Assembly: GCA_030650265.1 (NCBI GenBank)
Contig: JAUSEJ010000350.1
Span: forward strand, 1 to 38,784
DNA length: 38,784 nt
Direction: 5' to 3'
Source of the DNA: Dehalococcoidia bacterium
GTDB taxonomy: Bacteria > Chloroflexota > Dehalococcoidia > JACPQF01
Below are positions 36,965 to 38,784 of the stretch, piece by piece. The translations under genes were made by a program, and so were the position numbers. Positions within the stretch are counted from its first letter, which is position 1. Each line of letters begins with the position of its first letter. The notes under the pieces were generated by a model that was not told the origin of the DNA, searched no databases, and was given only the letters and a program-made list of their open reading frames with translations.

Positions 36965-37323
36965 TCGATCTTGACCGGCGACTGGCGATAATGACAGGGT
37001 GGACATACACTGAGACCCAGGACGTCCATCTCGGCACACTATGCTGGTGGAGCAATCCGGTGAAGGGGCTTACCTATCCACATACGCCACCGTCCTACTC
37101 AGCCGACATCGGCGCCTGCTTCAGCGAGTTGGTGCCGTGGCTGGCAGCGCCTGAGCGTGAGTGGAAACTCCATCTGGACGCGGGGGTGGCGGCCGACGAA
37201 TGGACCGCCGAGTTCAGGTGGTCCTGGGGCGAGCGGGATCATAAAGCGAGCGCCCTTACGCCCGAGATGGCGATAGCCCTGGCTGCGGAGGCTGTGGGCA
37301 AGGCCGAAGGGTGGGCAGTATGA
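36961..37323 (+). CDS. Phage ABA-sandwich-domain protein
   Basis: The 120-residue product matches the short phage ABA-sandwich pattern: D-R-R-L-A-I-M-T-G-W near the start, W-W-S-N-P in the middle and YSADIGACFSELVPWL. The C-terminal helix is ALTPEMAIALAAEAV. The role of this family is not known. It overlaps the previous and next genes. Confidence 0.7.
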   Translation: MIDLDRRLAIMTGWTYTETQDVHLGTLCWWSNPVKGLTYPHTPPSYSADIGACFSELVPWLAAPEREWKLHLDAGVAADEWTAEFRWSWGERDHKASALTPEMAIALAAEAVGKAEGWAV

Positions 37324-38393
37324 CCCCCCTGAACGGCATCCACTGGAGGAATACTGCCGAGCTCGAGCAATCGGCCTGGGACATCATGGAGGCGGGCCAG
37401 TTTCATGAGCTCGTGGTGCTGTCAAACGCGGGCCCGGAACTGCCGATAGAGATACACCGGCGGTATCCATCGGCGCAGATTATCGCCCGGCTATACTGGC
37501 CAGCGGGGGATTTGCCTAGCGTTGACCAGGCGGTCAAGGATGCCAGCACCTACATCGCTCGGACATACCTTCGGCTCTTCGTCGTTGGGAATGAGCCGGA
37601 CACGGAAAACCCCGGCATGACGCCGGAGCAATTCAGCGAATGGTTCATTGCCGTGCGCTCCAAACTGGCGCAACGATTCGGATGCGAATATGGATTTCCG
37701 ATGCCCTCAGTCCAGGGTGTGCCGTCCTGGGAGTACGCCGTCCGGTGCGCCGCCGGGATCGCTCAGGCCGATTTTATCGCAGAGCATTGTTATTGGATCA
37801 ACGACGAAGGGTACTACTCACCCTATTGGGGCGGGCGCTACCATCTCTGCCACTTGACCTGGCCAGACAAGCCCATTCACATTACGGAGTACGGGAACGC
37901 GGACCCGGCGCTTGACGGCATGGTCAAGGCTCAACAGTACAAGAACTTCATGCGGACACTGCCGGACTATGTGTCCAGTGCTCATGTATTTATCCAGGCC
38001 GGCGCGCCGGATTGGGACAAGGCCGGATTCGGCGTAACAAAAGAGATGGCTGAGTTGATGAGACAAGGGATTGTACCGCCAGTGGCCGGAAGTACGCCCT
38101 ACGACCCTTACAATCGCCCTGAGAATGACACAGAAGGAGACGGAATGGCGACTTATGCACAAGCCCGGGTATTCACGGCATGGCGGAACATGAGAGACGC
38201 CGCGCCAATGTTTCAGAAGGTGGCGGCGGAGAAACTCGCTCTGGGCGCACCCATCTGCCCAGAGCAGGACGATGGCACAGTCAGGTGGCAGCCCAACGCC
38301 AACGGCCTGATTCTTGCGCCTGTAGGCCAGTGGGAGAAGACGGTCGCGGTCATCAACCCTCAGTCCGCGAGTGACTTGCCGGATTTTACTTGA
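37320..38393 (+). CDS. Clan GH-A-like glycoside hydrolase
   Basis: The 357-residue product looks like a TIM-barrel glycosidase. The motif LFVVGNEPD places the acid/base Glu at residue 92, and IHITEYGN the nucleophile Glu at 190; this spacing and the NE/TE signatures are typical of clan GH-A. A C-terminal region from about residue 275 (MATYAQARVFTAW) may be a separate binding module; ATG codons there allow an internal start. It lies directly before the amidase, overlapping by TTGA. Likely role: degrading cell-wall or surface glycan during lysis or release. Confidence 0.75.
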   Translation: MTPLNGIHWRNTAELEQSAWDIMEAGQFHELVVLSNAGPELPIEIHRRYPSAQIIARLYWPAGDLPSVDQAVKDASTYIARTYLRLFVVGNEPDTENPGMTPEQFSEWFIAVRSKLAQRFGCEYGFPMPSVQGVPSWEYAVRCAAGIAQADFIAEHCYWINDEGYYSPYWGGRYHLCHLTWPDKPIHITEYGNADPALDGMVKAQQYKNFMRTLPDYVSSAHVFIQAGAPDWDKAGFGVTKEMAELMRQGIVPPVAGSTPYDPYNRPENDTEGDGMATYAQARVFTAWRNMRDAAPMFQKVAAEKLALGAPICPEQDDGTVRWQPNANGLILAPVGQWEKTVAVINPQSASDLPDFT

Positions 38394-38784
38394 GCCAGGA
38401 CCACAGCATTGAGTGGATACCGGCCTATTTGGGGAACTTCATCTACAACAACGATATGGAGCGAGACATTCGTGGAATTGTAATTCATGATCTAGAGGGG
38501 TCGCTTGCAGCGGGCGTCTCCTGGTTTGCGAATCCGGCCTCAGATGTATCGGCGCACTACCTCGTTGCCAAGGACGGGCACATCGTCCAGATGGTCTCTG
38601 ATAATGATATCGCTTTCCATGCGACCGGCACTGCCACCATGCTCCCCCCCTGGCTGACCGCCGGAAAAAACCCCTACTATTGCTCGCGCCCAAACGCTTT
38701 CACCCTAGGGATCGAAGCAGAGCTTCTGGCGACCGACCCTGACGGCGCCTACACTGACGCCCAACTCGATGCCCTGCGATGGCT
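38390..38784 (+). CDS. N-acetylmuramoyl-L-alanine amidase (partial)
   Basis: A TTG start at 38390 overlaps the previous stop. The frame is open to the window edge (131 residues). It shows the Amidase_2/PGRP pattern: GIVIHDLEG with a zinc-binding His, SAHYLVAKDGHIVQMV, a second His in IAFHATG, and FTLGIEAELLA. The last zinc ligand would lie beyond the window. It cuts the bond between glycan and peptide stem and, with the glycosidase and holin-like protein, forms the lysis set. The upstream frame has no better start. Confidence 0.85.
   Translation, partial: MSQDHSIEWIPAYLGNFIYNNDMERDIRGIVIHDLEGSLAAGVSWFANPASDVSAHYLVAKDGHIVQMVSDNDIAFHATGTATMLPPWLTAGKNPYYCSRPNAFTLGIEAELLATDPDGAYTDAQLDALRW

Noticed and set aside
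1..38784. tRNA genes and CRISPR arrays
   Set aside because: No cloverleaf with a convincing T-loop and no regularly spaced repeats were found by eye; small tRNAs could still be missed without a covariance search.
1..38784. Lysogeny module (integrase, attachment site)
   Set aside because: No integrase-like or excisionase-like gene is visible; the Cro-like protein at 36280 alone does not show a temperate lifestyle.

Overview
The window is part of the genome of a tailed double-stranded DNA phage. It holds, in order, a small-terminase-like gene, the large terminase, portal, scaffold-like protein, HK97-fold major capsid protein, decoration protein, tail and fibre genes, a holin-like gene, a glycoside hydrolase and an amidase. 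I see no tape-measure protein, no major tail-tube protein and no sheath. There is instead a cassette of small internal proteins, a lytic transglycosylase and a 1671-residue polyvalent protein between portal and capsid. That layout suggests a short-tailed (podovirus-like) phage with large ejected virion proteins; this is inference. No integrase and no DNA polymerase lie in the window. The host cannot be named. The DNA is fairly G+C-rich, Shine-Dalgarno sites are common, GTG and TTG starts are used, and several promoters appear to place +1 on the start codon.

Layout. (1) 1-4622, minus strand: a presumed early or accessory region of small proteins (many zinc ribbons), a short cytosine-5 DNA methyltransferase and an ArdC-N-like protein. 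The 2900-381 genes are almost all coupled by ATGA or similar overlaps. The 4384-3495 genes share a repeated leader. (2) 4623-5021: a divergent promoter region. (3) 5022-9564, plus strand: small terminase, two helix-turn-helix proteins, a 104-base stretch without any adenine, then a run of tiny zinc-ribbon and membrane peptides and a protein with an RNA-polymerase alpha-CTD-like domain. (4) 9542-23390: large terminase, small regulators including a Phd-like orphan antitoxin, portal, internal/ejection cassette and the giant protein, ending at a rho-independent terminator. (5) 23565-35243: scaffold, capsid, decoration, beta-rich virion proteins, a DUF1566 protein, a propeller-like tail protein, a PD-(D/E)XK-like nuclease, fibre and holin-like protein, ending at a second terminator (35936-35972). 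(6) 35979-38784: a new promoter drives a Cro-like regulator, small proteins, a HExxH protein, a clan GH-A-like glycosidase and an N-acetylmuramoyl-L-alanine amidase cut by the window end.

Four HNH endonuclease genes sit on the minus strand inside plus-strand modules. Each has its own extended -10 promoter, and two share a 40-base leader hairpin with a compensatory base-pair change. One has split a structural gene and left a duplicated coding remnant on the far side.

The most unusual signals are: a short W-[LIV]-[DES]-[FYT] peptide that recurs six times in five consecutive internal-protein genes; a gapless 49-residue module shared by an early minus-strand protein and the giant virion protein; the HNH leader hairpin; and a set of predicted leaderless extended -10 promoters, one flanked by a 16-base operator-like repeat.
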